Shown: positions 62,558 through 64,000 of the stretch, piece by piece
Layout of the letters: each line of letters opens with the position of its first letter
Numbering within the stretch: position 1 is the first letter of the stretch
Origin: Treponema sp.
GTDB taxonomy: Bacteria; Spirochaetota; Spirochaetia; Treponematales; Treponemataceae
Length of the DNA: 64,000 nucleotides
Reading direction: 5' to 3'
Assembly: GCA_017619795.1 (NCBI GenBank)
Contig: JAFZRP010000013.1
Location: 62,001-126,000 of the forward strand
Program-made: the position numbers and the translations under genes
The notes under the pieces: model-generated
What the model saw: the letters and a program-made list of their open reading frames with translations, nothing else
Told to the model about the DNA's origin: nothing
Database searches by the model: none

Positions 62558-63211
62558 ATGAAAATCTATTTAGCAACTTCAAACAAAAACAAAAAACGTG
62601 AAATAGCAGAAATCCTGCCAGAACATACAATCGTAATTCCTTCTGATGAAGGAATTGATTTTGATCCTGTAGAAGACGGAAAAACCTTTTACGAAAACAG
62701 CCTTATTAAAGCAAAGGCACTTTACGATATAGTACACTGCCCTGTTATTGCAGACGATTCCGGTATCTGTGTAGATGCACTTGGCGGAGAGCCTGGCATT
62801 TTTTCTTCACGCTATGCCGGTCCTGAATATATGCACGGAACCCCTGACGGAAAAAAGATTCCTCAGGAGCAGCAGAATATTTTCCTTATTGAACAGACAA
62901 CAAAAGCTGTAAAGGATGGAAAGCTCCCTTCTGCAGCGTATCTTCACGGAGAACGTTCCTGCCATTACACCTGTGCAATGGTTCTCTACGCAGGTCCAGA
63001 CCGCATTTTTGTAGTTCAGGAGACGTTTGAAGGCACCCTTATAAACTCAATTTCAGAAGCTGCCGGTACAAACGGCTTTGGCTACGACCCTATTGTATTC
63101 CTTCCAGAGTACAATAAAACAGTTGCACAAATCTCACCGGAAGAAAAAAACAAGATTTCTCACAGAGGAAAAGCTGTAAAAATCCTTAAAGAAATAATAA
63201 AGCATATCTGA
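62558..63211 (+). CDS. rdgB: Non-canonical purine NTP pyrophosphatase (RdgB/HAM1)
   Basis: 217 residues from the ATG at 62558. Removes dITP/XTP from the nucleotide pool. Motifs: IYLATSNKNKKREIAEIL, VEDGKTFYENSLIKAKA, VIADDSGICVDALGGEPGIF followed by SSRYAG, NGFGYDPIVFLPEYNKT and the end KNKISHRGKAVKIL. It is longer than E. coli RdgB because of an insert at about 95-130 (HGTPDGKKIPQEQQNIFLIE). In-frame codons before 62558 would overlap the promoter. Confidence 0.93.
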   Translation: MKIYLATSNKNKKREIAEILPEHTIVIPSDEGIDFDPVEDGKTFYENSLIKAKALYDIVHCPVIADDSGICVDALGGEPGIFSSRYAGPEYMHGTPDGKKIPQEQQNIFLIEQTTKAVKDGKLPSAAYLHGERSCHYTCAMVLYAGPDRIFVVQETFEGTLINSISEAAGTNGFGYDPIVFLPEYNKTVAQISPEEKNKISHRGKAVKILKEIIKHI

Positions 63212-63266
63212 TCCTGTAGTTTCTGATATTTTTTTATTTTTTTTCAAAAATTTTTCAAAAAAACTC

Positions 63267-63294
63267 TAAAGTATTTTTTTTACATCGCCGATAT
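63267..63294 (+). promoter_or_regulatory. Sigma-28 (FliA) promoter of flaB
   Basis: TAAA (63267-63270), 16-base spacer, GCCGATAT (63287-63294); the consensus is TAAA-N15-GCCGATAA. A leader of about 150 bases follows. Confidence 0.75.
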
Positions 63295-63408
63295 TTTTAA
63301 TAGGATTGTTATGACTGTATCGACTTCGTAGAAGCAACTGTCAAACAATTTGGCAAAAGTGTGTAGATGTAGCCTTGTAAACGTTTGCACATTTTTGCGC
63401 TTTTCTTA

Positions 63409-63445
63409 CAGAAGAAAGGATTCTTCTGCTCACATTCCAAGGAGG
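63409..63445 (+). promoter_or_regulatory. Possible CsrA-binding leader of flaB
   Basis: Perfect hairpin CAGAAGAA-AGGA-TTCTTCTG (63409-63428) presents GGA in its loop. A second GGA pair lies in the ribosome site AAGGAGG (63439-63445), about 20 bases on. This is the two-site layout used by CsrA/RsmA repressors. Confidence 0.5.
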
Positions 63446-63451
63446 AATACT

Positions 63452-64000
63452 ATGGTTATTAACCACAACATGTCGGCATTATTTGCCAATCGTCAGCTCG
63501 GAATTACAGGTCTCGGTCTTAACAAAGACATGGAGAAACTCTCATCCGGTGAAAGAATCAATCGTGCAGGTGATGATGCATCAGGTCTTGCAGTTTCAGA
63601 AAAAATGCGAAGTCAGATTCGCGGCTTGAACAGAGCTTCTCAGAACGCACAGAACGGCATCAGCTTTATTCAGACAACTGAAGGCTTCCTTCAGGAAACA
63701 ACTGATATTATGCAGCGCATTCGTGAGCTTGCTGTTCAGTCATCTAACGGTATTTATTCTTCAGAAGACCGTATGCAGATTCAGGTTGAAATTTCCGCAC
63801 TTGTTGCTGAAGTTGACCGCATAGCTAGTTCTGCTCAGTTCAACGGCATGAACATGCTTACTGGCCGATTTGCCCGCCCTTCAGGTGAAAATGTTGTTAC
63901 TGCTTCTATGTGGTTCCACATCGGCTCTAACATGGACCAGAGAACTCAGGTTTTCATTGGTACAATGTCAGCAGTTGCTCTCGGAATCCGCGAAATCGGT
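63452..64000 (+). CDS. flaB: Flagellin, FlaB core-filament type (3' end outside window)
   Basis: First 183 residues. The N-terminus [20 protein letters not shown] followed by the D0/D1 helices ([60 protein letters not shown]) is typical spirochaetal FlaB, assembled in the periplasmic flagellar filament. RBS AAGGAGG. It is transcribed from a sigma-28 promoter with a long, structured leader. Several flaB paralogues are usual in Treponema; which one this is cannot be said. Confidence 0.95.
   Translation, partial: MVINHNMSALFANRQLGITGLGLNKDMEKLSSGERINRAGDDASGLAVSEKMRSQIRGLNRASQNAQNGISFIQTTEGFLQETTDIMQRIRELAVQSSNGIYSSEDRMQIQVEISALVAEVDRIASSAQFNGMNMLTGRFARPSGENVVTASMWFHIGSNMDQRTQVFIGTMSAVALGIREIG

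Overview
The window looks like chromosomal DNA of a host-associated, anaerobic, motile spirochaete of the genus Treponema. Four things support this: a FlaB-type periplasmic flagellin behind a sigma-28-like promoter, a FliG paralogue of the FliG1 kind, a very large GreA whose Gre domain is only the C-terminal sixth of the protein, and an A+T-rich sequence with many TPR and lipoprotein genes of treponemal character. The only ribonucleotide reductase genes present are of the oxygen-sensitive class III.

Layout. 1-7840 (minus strand) is a probable operon running rpe, a TPR protein, a frame-disrupted exported protein, a TPR membrane protein, recA, a folK-scpA fusion, scpB and an rRNA pseudouridine synthase. 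8022-18418 holds a TPR gene, the giant greA with a clear terminator, deoC (minus), a 2[4Fe-4S] ferredoxin, a LysM/M23 cell-wall hydrolase group, a structured intergenic RNA candidate, a class A PBP and a short ParB-domain protein. 18434-28383 (minus) carries rlmJ, clpB, a tocopherol-cyclase-like protein, an M16 protease and a glycosidase-like protein. 28489-30698 has fliG1 and an AraC regulator. 30699-31560 has no protein gene: it holds tRNA-Pro(CGG), tRNA-Asp(GTC), fragments of duplicated tRNA-Pro copies and four copies of a palindromic element. 31624-34776 is a pentose (ribulose) locus: a GntR/FCD regulator divergent from an FGGY kinase and araD. 34816-38848 has recO, recJ and an M23 peptidase. 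38882-44101 (minus) has ligA, trmB and uncharacterised envelope genes. 44192-47319 has a membrane protein and dinB. 47337-52050 (minus) has a TPR/NHL/VWA protein, a TPR protein, surE and a divergent GHMP kinase. 52161-54056 is lnt.

The most interesting locus is 54163-58301, a class III ribonucleotide reductase system: nrdR, nrdD, a small gene and nrdG. NrdD stops directly after its zinc-binding Cys segment and has no glycyl-radical loop. That loop (EVYARIVGYYRA) lies in a separate 180-residue protein fused to a thioredoxin/glutaredoxin-like domain with a CPNC motif. The small gene has its own promoter and NrdR box and is translationally coupled to nrdG. The radical subunit, a possible reductant and the activase therefore appear to be delivered together, in trans to NrdD.

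58426-64000 has tRNA-Met, envelope proteins, nrnA, a sigma-factor-like gene behind a good sigma-54 promoter, rdgB and the start of flaB. Several genes (deoC, the PBP, fliG1, the GntR gene, rdgB) have a -35/-10 pair ending 6-7 bases before the ATG and no Shine-Dalgarno sequence, which suggests leaderless transcripts. All functions are inferred by reading the sequence; no database search was possible.
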